NCBI GenBank assembly: GCA_963821095.1
Contig: CAWGCJ010000022.1
Span: 248,001 to 312,000, forward strand
Direction: 5' to 3'
DNA: 64,000 nt
From: CAVPHV01 sp963821095
Lineage (GTDB): Bacteria > Actinomycetota > Acidimicrobiia > Spongiisociales > UBA5794
Each line of letters opens with the position of its first letter. Position 1 is the stretch's first letter. The position numbers were made by a program, and so were the translations under genes. A model generated the notes under the pieces. The model did no database searches and was not told the DNA's origin. It worked only from the letters and a program-made list of their open reading frames with translations. Shown here piece after piece: positions 16,981 to 25,242 of this stretch.

Positions 16981-17240
16981 TGGCCCGTCTCCGCTTCGAT
17001 GTAGCGAGCCACGACGATGGTGCTGACGAATGCGGTCACGACCGCTACCACGAGCACGGGAAGGTACGTCGTATCACCGGTTCTCGCGACGTAGACGCCG
17101 AGCGCACCGACACCGATGAACAACAGGGTGTCGAGTGCCACCATGCGGTCGGCAACGGTTGGGCCCAGAACGACTCGGATGGTGGCGCCGATCGCGGCGA
17201 TGGCGAGGAAGATCGCGGCGATGGTGGTGGCGATGATCAT
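16977..17240 (-). CDS. mrpF: Multisubunit Na+/H+ antiporter subunit MrpF/MnhF
   Basis: This 87-residue membrane protein has three helices. The family motif GPTVADRMVALDTL follows the first helix and the protein ends RYIEAETGQ. Length and motif are typical. The gene overlaps mrpD upstream and mrpG downstream by 4 bases each, so translation is coupled. Confidence 0.88.
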   Translation of the reverse strand: MIIATTIAAIFLAIAAIGATIRVVLGPTVADRMVALDTLLFIGVGALGVYVARTGDTTYLPVLVVAVVTAFVSTIVVARYIEAETGQ

Positions 17241-18709
17241 TGCACGACTCCCAGCACCCAGTTCCGGTAGATGGCCGGATCCACCAGATCGGTGGCCGCC
17301 CGCTCGGCATACGCCACCAACGGCTCAGCCCCGAGCGCGATGACGAACCCAACCACGACAAGAGCGGCCGTTGGGACGATCATGCCCAGGGGGATGGGAC
17401 GCGGTTCCCCGGGGGAGGGTTTCCCCCAGAACACCCCGCCCCAGATCTTCGTCATCGAGAAGAGCGTCAGCACGCTGACCACCAGCGAAACGCCGATGAT
17501 GACCCATCCCTGCACGTCAAACCCTGCCTCGATCAGGGCCAGCTTGCCCACGAACCCGGAGAAGGGCGGAAAGCCGGCGAGGCTCAACGCCGCCGGTAGG
17601 AACAGCCAGGCCAGTACCGGTGACTTGTGGGCGACGCCATCGACGGAGTCGATGGCCCCGGTACCCTCGGATTCCTCGACCATGCCGCCGACCAGGAACA
17701 GCGAAGCCTTCACCACGATTTGGTGGACGGTGAACACGATGGCCGCGGCGATGCCTGCCACGGTGAAGAACGCCAGGCCCATGATCATGTAGCCGATCTG
17801 GCTCACGATGTGGAAGGAGAGGATGCGCTTGATGTCCTTCTGGGCGATGGCCCCGAGCACGCCGACGACCATGGTGAGGCCGGCGAAGACAAGCATCAGC
17901 GTGACCGGGCCATCGCTGGGAAACAGCAGTGTCTGGGTCCGCAGGATGGCATACACGCCGATCTTGGTGAGGAGCCCGGCGAAGAGTGCCGTCACCGGCG
18001 TCGGAGCAAGCGGGTACGAGTCTGGCAGCCAGAAGAACAGCGGGAAGATCGCGGCCTTGATCCCGAAGACAAGGAACAACATCCACCCCAGGCCCCTCCG
18101 CAGCCCGGGTGGAACGTCGTCGAGGCGGGTGCTCAAGTCGGCGAGGTTCACCGTTCCGGCGACGGCGTAGAGCAAGGCAATTGCGGTGAGCAGCAGCGCC
18201 GAAGCAACCAGGCCGATGACTACGTAGCTCAGCGTTGCCCGCGTCGAGCTGCCGCCGCTGCCGTGGGTGAGGAGGACGTAGCTGGCGGTGAGCATGATTT
18301 CGAACGCAACAAACAGGGTGAACAGATCGCCGGTGAGCAGGGCCAGGGCCACTCCGGCAGCGAGGACCTGATACACCGCGTGGAAGCCGCCGAGTTCCTC
18401 ATCGGTGGCGCGCTGGGCGACGGCGTATACCAGCACTGCAAGAAGCGCCAGCGATGCTGTTGCGAGCAGCAGCACCGCCAATCGGTCCGCAACCAAAGCG
18501 ATCCCAATCGGAGGAGCCCAACCCCCCACTGACACCACGATCGTGCCCGAAGTGTCGACGGCGACGAGCAGCCAGATCGACACGGCGGCGAGGAGTGAGG
18601 ACGCCGCAATACCGATGAAGCGCTGGACCGCCAAATGGCGCGTTGCCAGCAGCGCCGCGGCGGCGGCAATCAGCGGGATGATCACAGGGAGTGTCGCCAA
18701 CGTGGTCAT
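17237..18709 (-). CDS. mrpD: Multisubunit Na+/H+ antiporter subunit MrpD/MnhD
   Basis: The 490-residue NuoN/NuoL-like proton-channel subunit has about 14 membrane helices. Visible family features are LTGDLFTLFVAFEIMLTASY (glutamate in TM5), FGIKAAIFPLFFWLPDSYP (lysine in TM7) and HIVSQIGYMIMGL. With MrpA it forms the ion-translocating core that exchanges cytoplasmic Na+ for external H+. It overlaps mrpC and mrpF by 4 bases at either end. Confidence 0.92.
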   Translation of the reverse strand: MTTLATLPVIIPLIAAAAALLATRHLAVQRFIGIAASSLLAAVSIWLLVAVDTSGTIVVSVGGWAPPIGIALVADRLAVLLLATASLALLAVLVYAVAQRATDEELGGFHAVYQVLAAGVALALLTGDLFTLFVAFEIMLTASYVLLTHGSGGSSTRATLSYVVIGLVASALLLTAIALLYAVAGTVNLADLSTRLDDVPPGLRRGLGWMLFLVFGIKAAIFPLFFWLPDSYPLAPTPVTALFAGLLTKIGVYAILRTQTLLFPSDGPVTLMLVFAGLTMVVGVLGAIAQKDIKRILSFHIVSQIGYMIMGLAFFTVAGIAAAIVFTVHQIVVKASLFLVGGMVEESEGTGAIDSVDGVAHKSPVLAWLFLPAALSLAGFPPFSGFVGKLALIEAGFDVQGWVIIGVSLVVSVLTLFSMTKIWGGVFWGKPSPGEPRPIPLGMIVPTAALVVVGFVIALGAEPLVAYAERAATDLVDPAIYRNWVLGVVQ

Positions 18710-19071
18710 GATCTGGGAGCTCCCAGAGCGGCGATCCTGCGGTCCTCAGCATCATCTTCGACCTCATCGCTGCCCAGCTCGGTCCACGACCGATAGGCGA
18801 GGGCCAGAAGGAACGCGGTGATACCGAATGTGATCACGATGGCCGTCAGCACCAGCGCCTGTTCGAGGGGATCGCTGTAACCGGAGGCGGGAGTGGCTGC
18901 GTCAACGATGGGTGGCGACCCGGGTTCGCCTCCCGAGCCGAGCAGCACCAGGTTGGCCCCGTGGGCGATCAAGCCCAGCCCAACGATGATTCGGCTCAAC
19001 AGGCGTTGGAGGATGAGGTACGTGCCTGCGGCAAACAGCATGCCTGCGGTGAGGGCGATGATCCAGCTCAC
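18706..19071 (-). CDS. mrpC: Multisubunit Na+/H+ antiporter subunit MrpC/MnhC
   Basis: The 121-residue NuoK-like protein has three membrane helices: GLGLIAHGANLVLLGSGG in the second and DPLEQALVLTAIVITFGITA, a highly conserved MrpC stretch, in the third. A charged C-terminal tail follows. It overlaps mrpB and mrpD by 4 bases. Nothing is unusual. Confidence 0.9.
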   Translation of the reverse strand: MSWIIALTAGMLFAAGTYLILQRLLSRIIVGLGLIAHGANLVLLGSGGEPGSPPIVDAATPASGYSDPLEQALVLTAIVITFGITAFLLALAYRSWTELGSDEVEDDAEDRRIAALGAPRS

Positions 19072-19496
19072 GATGGCTCCGTCCCGAGGCGCAGGATTGC
19101 ACCGACGACGAGGCCAATCACGAGTACATAGACGCCGAGGTCGAACACGAGCAGGCTCGATACTTTTACCTCGCCGACGATCGGCAGCGTCTCAGCGACA
19201 TACGAGTAGGCGAGGAAGGTCCCTTGGAAGAACAGGCCGATCAATCCGGCGGCGATGGCGAGTGCCAAGCCGGTTCCGATCACGATCTCCGGGTCGACTG
19301 GCAGCGCCCGCTGCAGGCCACGGTGGCCGAAGGCGAGGAAGATCAGCAGAAGCGCCGTCGCCGCGATGAGTCCGCCGGCGAAACCACCTCCGGGTAGATC
19401 GTGACCGATCACCAAGAGGAAGACCGAGAACAGGAGGAGGGTCGGCACCATGGTGCGAGCCCCGGTGGCCAATAGGGGGGAGAAGCGAATTCTCAT
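19068..19496 (-). CDS. mrpB: Multisubunit Na+/H+ antiporter subunit MrpB/MnhB
   Basis: The product has 142 residues and four membrane helices. GHDLPGGGFAGGLIAATALL is the hallmark of the MrpB domain, and SLLVFDLGVYVLVIGLVVGA is the conserved last helix. It is a separate gene and is not fused to MrpA, although MrpA ends with its own related C-terminal domain. Overlaps of 4 bases on both sides place it firmly in the operon. Confidence 0.9.
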   Translation of the reverse strand: MRIRFSPLLATGARTMVPTLLLFSVFLLVIGHDLPGGGFAGGLIAATALLLIFLAFGHRGLQRALPVDPEIVIGTGLALAIAAGLIGLFFQGTFLAYSYVAETLPIVGEVKVSSLLVFDLGVYVLVIGLVVGAILRLGTEPS

Positions 19497-21766
19497 GGCG
19501 TTGGAACGCCATCGCTGCGCTGTTTGCGGCGTCCGGCAGCAACCAAGGCGCCGACGCCTATGGCTGCCGCTGCCAGCACCGTGATCTCGCCGAGCGTGTC
19601 GAGGGCACGGAAGTTCGTCAGGATGACGTTGACGACGTTGGTGCCTCCGGCCTCGGGAGCGAGTTCGATGTATTCGCGTGCGACCGACCTCTCCGGATTG
19701 ACCACAGTGACCAGGACCGCGGCAGTAGCGGCGAAGCCGCCCACCGCAGCGGCGACTCCGATGCGGACGCGTCGCGAGAGGGAGCGTGGCTCGATCCCAA
19801 ACCGGCGGGGGAGCTTCGCCAAGACCAGGGCGAAGAGGGCGACCGTGAGGGTTTCAACGAGCACCTGGGTCAGCGCCAGGTCGGGGGCGCCAAAGGTCAC
19901 GTAGATGCCCGCAACCCCGTAGCCGACGACCCCAAGGAGTAGGACCGCAGCCATGCGGCGCTGGGCACGGGCGGCACCGACGGCGGCTGCAACGACGACG
20001 ACGCCGAGCACGATTTCCGCCGGTCCGTTGGTCGCCGGCAGGACGGGTTGTCCCTCCCAGCTGGTGAGCCAGATGGCCGTCGGGATTGCGACGACGGTGG
20101 TGAGGATCACTGCCAGGTACGTCGGGAGAGAGCCATTTTGAACGAAGCCGGATACCCGCTTGGCGGTGAGGTTGAGGCCTCGCAGAGTTGACTGATAGAC
20201 GCCTGCGGCGCTCAGAGTCTGGGATCGGCGCAACCGGGTGAAGGTGGCACTCTGGATGAGTCTGGGGGCGAGGCTCCAGACGACGACCCCCGCCACGACG
20301 ATGAACGTCGAGACGGCCAATGCCGGTTTGAATCCAGGCCAGAGAACGAGTTTCGTCGTTTGTCCGGTCGCTGCGGTGATGACGGAGCCGAGTCGAGCGG
20401 GGAACAGCCCGAGCATGAGGGAGGCGGCTGCGAGCAATGCGGCCGGGAGCATCATCGTGGTGCGTAGTGGTGCAACGGCACTGGTGGCCAGGTCGGGTTT
20501 TGTCGCGAAGGCACCCCACCAGAACCGAGCTGAGTACGCCACGGTGAGGATCGACGCAGCAGCAATGACGGTGAGGGCGAGCCAGTCGGAGTCTGCAATC
20601 AGCGCATCAATTGCCGCCTCCTTCGTTACGAAACCGAGCAGGGGGGGTATCCCGGCCATCGACATCGCCGACAAGGCGGCAATCGTGGCCAGCCCGCGCT
20701 GCCGGCGACCCAGGCCGGAGAGCTTCTCGATGTCTCGAGTGCCGGTGGACTTGTCAACGATGCCCACGACGAGGAACAGCGCTGCTTTGAAGAGGGCATG
20801 GCCGACGAGCACCGCAACGGCGGCGCCGATCAGGTCGAGGCCGATGAGCGTCATCATGAACCCGAGTTGACTCACGGTGCCATAGGCCAGCAGCAGTTTC
20901 AGGTCGCGCTGCCACATCGCAACCACCGCCCCCAGTGACATGGTGGCCAGTCCGACCGCGGTCACGATCGGCGCCCAAACCGAGAAAGTGGCAAAACCGG
21001 GTGCCAAGAACACCAGCAGCACGATGCCCGCCTTGACCATGGTGGCCGAGTGCAGGTAGGCGGATGCCGGTGTTGGCGCCGCCATGGCACCCGGCAGCCA
21101 GAAGTGGAACGGGATCTGCGCCGACTTCGTGAAAGCTCCAAGGAACACGAGGAGTAGTGCCGCCGTCGCCATGGCACCAGTCGGAGGTTCGTTCACGAGT
21201 GTGGTGATGTTGGCGGTACCGCCGGCAATGGTCAGCAACACGAAGCCGGCCAACATGGCGAGGCCTCCGGCCGTCGTCACCAGAATCGCCTGCAACGCCG
21301 CACTGCGCGCCGCAGCTTGCTTGTCGTTGAAGCCGATGAGGAGGTACGAAGCGACGGTGGTGACCTCCCAGAACACAAAGAGACCGAACAGGTCGTCGGA
21401 GCTCACGATCCCCGCCATCCCGCCGGAGAACAGCACCATGAGCCCTAGGAATCGAGTCCGGTTGAGGGACTCGTCCATGTAGCCGGCGGTGTAGATCACG
21501 ATGAGCAGCCCGATGGCCGCCACGATCGCTGTCAGCAACAGCGTGAGAGGGTCGATCCGAAAGCCGATGGTGACGCCCAGCGAGGGGATCCACTCGATCG
21601 CCTCGAATCTCGGGGTGGAGCCGGCAGCGAACCCGACCACGACGGCGAGCTGGGCGACAAAGGGCACGGATGCGACAACGGGTGCGAGTCGACCAAGCCG
21701 CGACCGACCCATCGCCAAGATGGCGGCGACGAGGAAGTACAGGGCGATGCTCGCGGTCCAGATCAT
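19493..21766 (-). CDS. mrpA: Multisubunit Na+/H+ antiporter subunit MrpA/MnhA
   Basis: The 757-residue protein is a NuoL-like channel (residues 1 to about 510) followed by a MrpA C-terminal region with MrpB-like helices (TFGAPDLALTQVLVETLTVA, then NVILTNFRALDTLGEITVLA). Conserved channel motifs include SSDDLFGLFVFWEVTTVASY and KSAQIPFHFWLPGAMAAPTP. It is the largest subunit of the Mrp Na+/H+ antiporter and comes first in the minus-strand set A-B-C-D-F-G-E. The start is 77 bases downstream of the CPA2 gene, across a strong hairpin, so it may be read from its own promoter or by read-through. Confidence 0.92.
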   Translation of the reverse strand: MIWTASIALYFLVAAILAMGRSRLGRLAPVVASVPFVAQLAVVVGFAAGSTPRFEAIEWIPSLGVTIGFRIDPLTLLLTAIVAAIGLLIVIYTAGYMDESLNRTRFLGLMVLFSGGMAGIVSSDDLFGLFVFWEVTTVASYLLIGFNDKQAAARSAALQAILVTTAGGLAMLAGFVLLTIAGGTANITTLVNEPPTGAMATAALLLVFLGAFTKSAQIPFHFWLPGAMAAPTPASAYLHSATMVKAGIVLLVFLAPGFATFSVWAPIVTAVGLATMSLGAVVAMWQRDLKLLLAYGTVSQLGFMMTLIGLDLIGAAVAVLVGHALFKAALFLVVGIVDKSTGTRDIEKLSGLGRRQRGLATIAALSAMSMAGIPPLLGFVTKEAAIDALIADSDWLALTVIAAASILTVAYSARFWWGAFATKPDLATSAVAPLRTTMMLPAALLAAASLMLGLFPARLGSVITAATGQTTKLVLWPGFKPALAVSTFIVVAGVVVWSLAPRLIQSATFTRLRRSQTLSAAGVYQSTLRGLNLTAKRVSGFVQNGSLPTYLAVILTTVVAIPTAIWLTSWEGQPVLPATNGPAEIVLGVVVVAAAVGAARAQRRMAAVLLLGVVGYGVAGIYVTFGAPDLALTQVLVETLTVALFALVLAKLPRRFGIEPRSLSRRVRIGVAAAVGGFAATAAVLVTVVNPERSVAREYIELAPEAGGTNVVNVILTNFRALDTLGEITVLAAAAIGVGALVAAGRRKQRSDGVPTP

Positions 21767-21785
21767 GAATGGCTGTTTCTGTCAA

Positions 21786-21813
21786 GTGGCCCCCGGGTCT
21801 CCCCGGGGGCCAC
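21786..21813 (-). terminator. 12-bp perfect hairpin between CPA2 antiporter and mrpA
   Basis: GTGGCCCCCGGG, loop TCTC, CCCGGGGGCCAC. It lies after the CPA2 stop on the minus strand and before mrpA, with no T tract. It may be a terminator of the CPA2 transcript or a processing hairpin. Confidence 0.6.
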
Positions 21814-21843
21814 ATCGGCCGGTACGACAAAGGCTGGGTGTGA

Positions 21844-23670
21844 TCAGTCGACAGCCGCAGGCGCGCTTCTCTCGACCGATTGGGCGTGTTCGATACGCCC
21901 GAGCGCCAGTACCCGATCGTGCGACGCCAGGTCTCTTTCGCTCACATATGGTTCGTAGCCGTCCGGTGTGTGGATGACGAGGGGAAGGCTAGTCAAAGCG
22001 GCCTGCCGTTCGTCAACGCCGTTGGCGTTGAGTAGCTCGTTTGGTTCGGCAATTGCGTACTCCAGGTCCTGCGTTCTGTTCTGATCGAGGTCTGCATCCC
22101 ACAGCCCGATGTCAACCGGACGACCGAAGAGCAGCTCACCGTCGAGCTCGGCGAGCATGGCGTGCATACTCTGAGTGGTTTCGGGCGCCATGGTTGTGAT
22201 GACGTTGGTGACACCAAATCGGCGCTTGGCGATCTTGGCGGCCAAGAGATTGACCTCGGTGTTGGCGGTGGCCGCCAGCAGTGTGCGGGCTTCCGCAGCG
22301 TTTGCTTCGGCAAGCACATCCTCGTCGAGCCCGCTGCCGTTGATCACTGCCAGTCCGGCCTTCTGGGCCGCAGCGCAATGGTCGGCGTTGGTGTCGATGA
22401 GGGTCACCGGTGCCGTTCTCGACAGCGAAGCTGCCATGCGCCTGGCGATGGGGCCGGCGCCGACGATGATGTAGGCATCGCGATCCTCTCCGACCAACTC
22501 GCCGTGGCGCTCGAGCCAGGAAATGGCCCGGGTGAGAAGGATCGGCACTGTGGCCGTGGTGAAGATCGCCATGAAGACCAGAATGGAGAAGACGGTCGCA
22601 TCGATCAGCCCGGCGGCGAGGGCGATCTCTGCGACGATGATCTCTACGGCTCCACGACCGTTCATGCCCGCCCCCACCGCAATGCCCTCACGAAAGCCAT
22701 AGCCGGTGGGGAGATAGAACACGGCAGTCCCCAGAACCTTGCCGACCGTGGCAAGCACGACGACGCCGGCCAGCAGCAGCGGCGCTTCGGTGAACACATC
22801 GAACGATACCTGGAATCCGGCCGTGACAAAGAACACCGGGGCGAGGAGACCCACCGAGATTCCCCGCATCCGCCGTTCGACATCGACCAGCAAACCTCGG
22901 GGGAGGAGATCCTCCCGTAGATAGAGACCGGCAAGGAACGCTCCGAGAATGGCGTGCAGGCCGGCAGCGTCGGCGGCGGCGGCAAACGCAAGCCCGACAA
23001 CGACCACCCCGAGGACGACCATCGAAAGGTCGGGCTTGCTCTTGGCGAGCATTCTGCCGGCTGCGGGGAACACCCGAGTTCCGATGAGCCAGGTTCCTCC
23101 GAGGAAAATGGCGGCCTTGACGACGGCAGCAGCGATGCCTCCGACGGCCAACGTTCCGGTGGCCGCCAGACCGAGGATTGCGGCAAAGATGATGAGCGCT
23201 GCGATATCCGAGAACAGCGCTCCCGACATGAGGACATGCGCTACCCGGGTGTTGAGAATTCCAAGGTCGACCAGGATGCGCGACTTTGTGGCCAACGAGG
23301 TGACGCCCATGGCCACGGCGACGAACGTAGCCGACATCGGGTCGCCATCGACGAGCATCATCAGCCCGAATCCGAGGGAAGCGGGGACCAAGAAACCACC
23401 GGCGGCGGCCAGTGCCCCCGCCTTCGCGGTTCTGCCCAGGTCCGACGGATCGAGGTGGAGGCCGATGGCGAGCATCAGCAGGACGACTCCGAGTTTGCCG
23501 ATCACAGCGAGGGCGTCGTCCGATTCGAGCAAACCCAGCAAGGGGGGACCGAGGAGGATACCGGCGGCCAGTTCTCCAAGGATGGCGGGGTAGCCGAAAC
23601 GGCGGGCAACCCAACCGCCGGCTACGGCCGCCAGTAGAACCAGCAGCAGGTTCAGAACGTCGAGGCTCAT
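21844..23670 (-). CDS. CPA2-family (Kef-type) cation/proton antiporter with RCK_N domain
   Basis: The 608-residue protein starts with about 12 membrane helices (GYPAILGELAAGILLGPPLL; FGLMMLVDGDPMSATFVAVA; GAGMNGRGAVEIIVAEIALA), the sodium/hydrogen exchanger fold. From about residue 400 a TrkA-N/RCK Rossmann domain follows (IIVGAGPIARRMAASL; VINGSGLDEDVLAEA), which senses NAD(H) or nucleotides in relatives. It probably exchanges K+ or Na+ for H+. It is transcribed away from the universal stress protein gene through a 148-base region with an inverted repeat, and lies upstream of the Mrp operon. Confidence 0.88.
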   Translation of the reverse strand: MSLDVLNLLLVLLAAVAGGWVARRFGYPAILGELAAGILLGPPLLGLLESDDALAVIGKLGVVLLMLAIGLHLDPSDLGRTAKAGALAAAGGFLVPASLGFGLMMLVDGDPMSATFVAVAMGVTSLATKSRILVDLGILNTRVAHVLMSGALFSDIAALIIFAAILGLAATGTLAVGGIAAAVVKAAIFLGGTWLIGTRVFPAAGRMLAKSKPDLSMVVLGVVVVGLAFAAAADAAGLHAILGAFLAGLYLREDLLPRGLLVDVERRMRGISVGLLAPVFFVTAGFQVSFDVFTEAPLLLAGVVVLATVGKVLGTAVFYLPTGYGFREGIAVGAGMNGRGAVEIIVAEIALAAGLIDATVFSILVFMAIFTTATVPILLTRAISWLERHGELVGEDRDAYIIVGAGPIARRMAASLSRTAPVTLIDTNADHCAAAQKAGLAVINGSGLDEDVLAEANAAEARTLLAATANTEVNLLAAKIAKRRFGVTNVITTMAPETTQSMHAMLAELDGELLFGRPVDIGLWDADLDQNRTQDLEYAIAEPNELLNANGVDERQAALTSLPLVIHTPDGYEPYVSERDLASHDRVLALGRIEHAQSVERSAPAAVD

Positions 23671-23706
23671 CTGGGCCCTCCCTTGGCTGCGTACTCACGA
23701 TGACAA

Positions 23707-23759
23707 TTACACGAATCATGATGCACTTTCTTGCAACATACGTCAAGCAATTCGTGTAA
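23707..23759. promoter_or_regulatory. Inverted repeat in the divergent CPA2/usp promoter region
   Basis: TTACACGAAT (23707-23716) and ATTCGTGTAA (23750-23759) are perfect inverted copies 33 bases apart. Between them, on the minus strand, is TTGACGTATG, identical to ten bases of the motif in front of the wHTH regulator at 16089-16111. For the CPA2 gene TTGACG with CATCAT 17 bases on would serve as a promoter. Confidence 0.5.
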
Positions 23760-23818
23760 ACTGGAACGCATGATGAGTTCGACACCCGTCGAGAAGCGGC
23801 GGCCAATGAGGAGAGATC

Positions 23819-24754
23819 GTGAAGAGATTTGAGAATGTGCTCGTCGTGGCGCCGGGAGACGCTGCACTGCCTTCGCTACTGGAGTCAGCAGTCGAGCTTG
23901 CCACACGCAACAAAGCCACCGTCACCCTGTTCGACGTGCTGGAGCCACTATCCGAGCGTCGTCGCTTCCTCCGCAGCAGTATCGGCGAAATCGACCTCGA
24001 AGCGCTCGTCGCCGAGACCCGCATCGGCGAACTGCAGGATCTGGCGTCGCAAACAACCGACTACCCCATCGAGGTCGACATTGCGTTTGGGACGAAGTTC
24101 CTGGAGGTCATCAGGAGGGTCGTTGCTCGAGGCCACGACATCGTCATGGCGTCACCGGAGGAGACGAAGCGCCGACTCGGCCTCGCCGGATCCTCGAACA
24201 CGATGCATCTCCTCCGCAAGTCTCCCGTTCCCGTATGGGTGGAAGCCGGCCAGCAGGACCAGAGTCCGGATGTGGCCGTGGCGCTTGGACCGATTGAGCC
24301 AGACCACCAACACGAGGCTCTCAACGTTGCCCTTCTCGAACTGGGTTCGTCGCTTGCAGCCAGGCGGGGCGGTTCGCTGCACGTGATCCACGCATGGCGC
24401 CTCGAAGGAGAGTCCCTGCTTCGCAGTAACCGAGTTGGGACCTCCGACCTCGGGGTGGATGCAATGGTCGATGACGCACACAGGGAGGCTGCCGTCGGAC
24501 TCAAGTCCTTGCTCGATCGGGTGCCAACCGTTGACGTGCCAATGGTCGAACATCTCGAGAAGGGCGACGCCTCCGACGTGATCTCGTCGGTCGTGGCGCG
24601 CTCCGGTCCGGGAGTCGTCGTGATGGGGACCTTGGCGAGGGCCGGGCTCAAGGGAGTCATCATGGGCAATACCGCGGAGCGAGTCTTGGCAGGCGTCGAT
24701 GCGTCGATCTTGGCGGTCAAACCACCAGGCTTCGTATCTCCCGTGATTGGTTGA
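23819..24754 (+). CDS. Tandem-domain universal stress protein
   Basis: The 311-residue protein has two Usp domains (about 1-140 and 155-305). The first is divergent (FENVLVVAPGDAALPSLLES). The second ends GLKGVIMGNTAERVLAGVDA and SILAVKPP, close to the usual nucleotide-loop and last strand of UspA. The GTG start at 23819 follows GAGGAGA. Usp proteins are cytosolic stress factors, some binding ATP. Divergent transcription from a cation/proton antiporter suggests a joint response to ionic or pH stress. The two hairpins after the stop probably end the transcript. Confidence 0.85.
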   Translation: MKRFENVLVVAPGDAALPSLLESAVELATRNKATVTLFDVLEPLSERRRFLRSSIGEIDLEALVAETRIGELQDLASQTTDYPIEVDIAFGTKFLEVIRRVVARGHDIVMASPEETKRRLGLAGSSNTMHLLRKSPVPVWVEAGQQDQSPDVAVALGPIEPDHQHEALNVALLELGSSLAARRGGSLHVIHAWRLEGESLLRSNRVGTSDLGVDAMVDDAHREAAVGLKSLLDRVPTVDVPMVEHLEKGDASDVISSVVARSGPGVVVMGTLARAGLKGVIMGNTAERVLAGVDASILAVKPPGFVSPVIG

Positions 24755-24817
24755 CAGGGCGACGCCACTGGTTGGCGGGGGCAGCAAACGGCGAGGACTG
24801 GCCCGGCGTACCACGCG

Positions 24818-24847
24818 CATGACCCGGGGCTCTCGCCCCGGGTCATG
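24818..24847 (+). terminator. 12-bp perfect hairpin after the usp gene
   Basis: CATGACCCGGGG, loop CTCTCG, CCCCGGGTCATG. A second hairpin follows at 24921-24942 (CCGGGAGC, loop CCCCCA, GCTCCCGG). Neither has a T tract. They are the likely end of the usp transcript. Confidence 0.6.
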
Positions 24848-25242
24848 CCCCTCGTAGCAAGTGCACGAGCTGCTCTGCGGTCAGCCATGCCTTCCGTGAC
24901 GCCCCCAGCCGGCCTTGGAACCGGGAGCCCCCCAGCTCCCGGATCCCTGGCCCGCAACGTCCCCCTGCTTGCCCGAACCGAAGTTGCTTTCTGACCCGCC
25001 GTATCTGCGGAGCGGTTCTCTAACCGCTTGGAGTTACGCTACAACCACTCTCGGTAGTGAACCAGACACAAAGGGCTCGGTACGAAGGGACTAGTCACCG
25101 GCGGGCGTATCCGAAGCGACGCAAGATGCGCCCGCGGTCCGCGGCGTGATGCGCCGGAGTCGCTTCCGCTCCCGGGTAGCATTGTCTCTTCCGCAGAGCG
25201 CAAGAGACATCCGCACGGGGCAAGAGATGAACGAAGGACGCG
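24848..25242. other. Non-coding gap upstream of valS
   Basis: Apart from the hairpin at 24921-24942 there is a small stem at 25018-25036 (AGCGGTT, CTCT, AACCGCT) and another at 25184-25208 (GTCTCTT with AAGAGAC) close to valS. I looked for a T-box leader, which would be plausible before an aminoacyl-tRNA synthetase, and did not find the conserved GGGTGG-type antiterminator sequence. No tRNA or convincing ORF was seen. The valS promoter is presumably in the last 100 bases. Confidence 0.5.

Noticed and set aside
18000..18600. Plus-strand frames opposite mrpD
   Set aside because: Shadow of the antiporter gene; charged products without motifs.
24848..25242. T-box or tRNA-like leader before valS
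   Set aside because: No conserved T-box antiterminator and no complete cloverleaf; only small stems.
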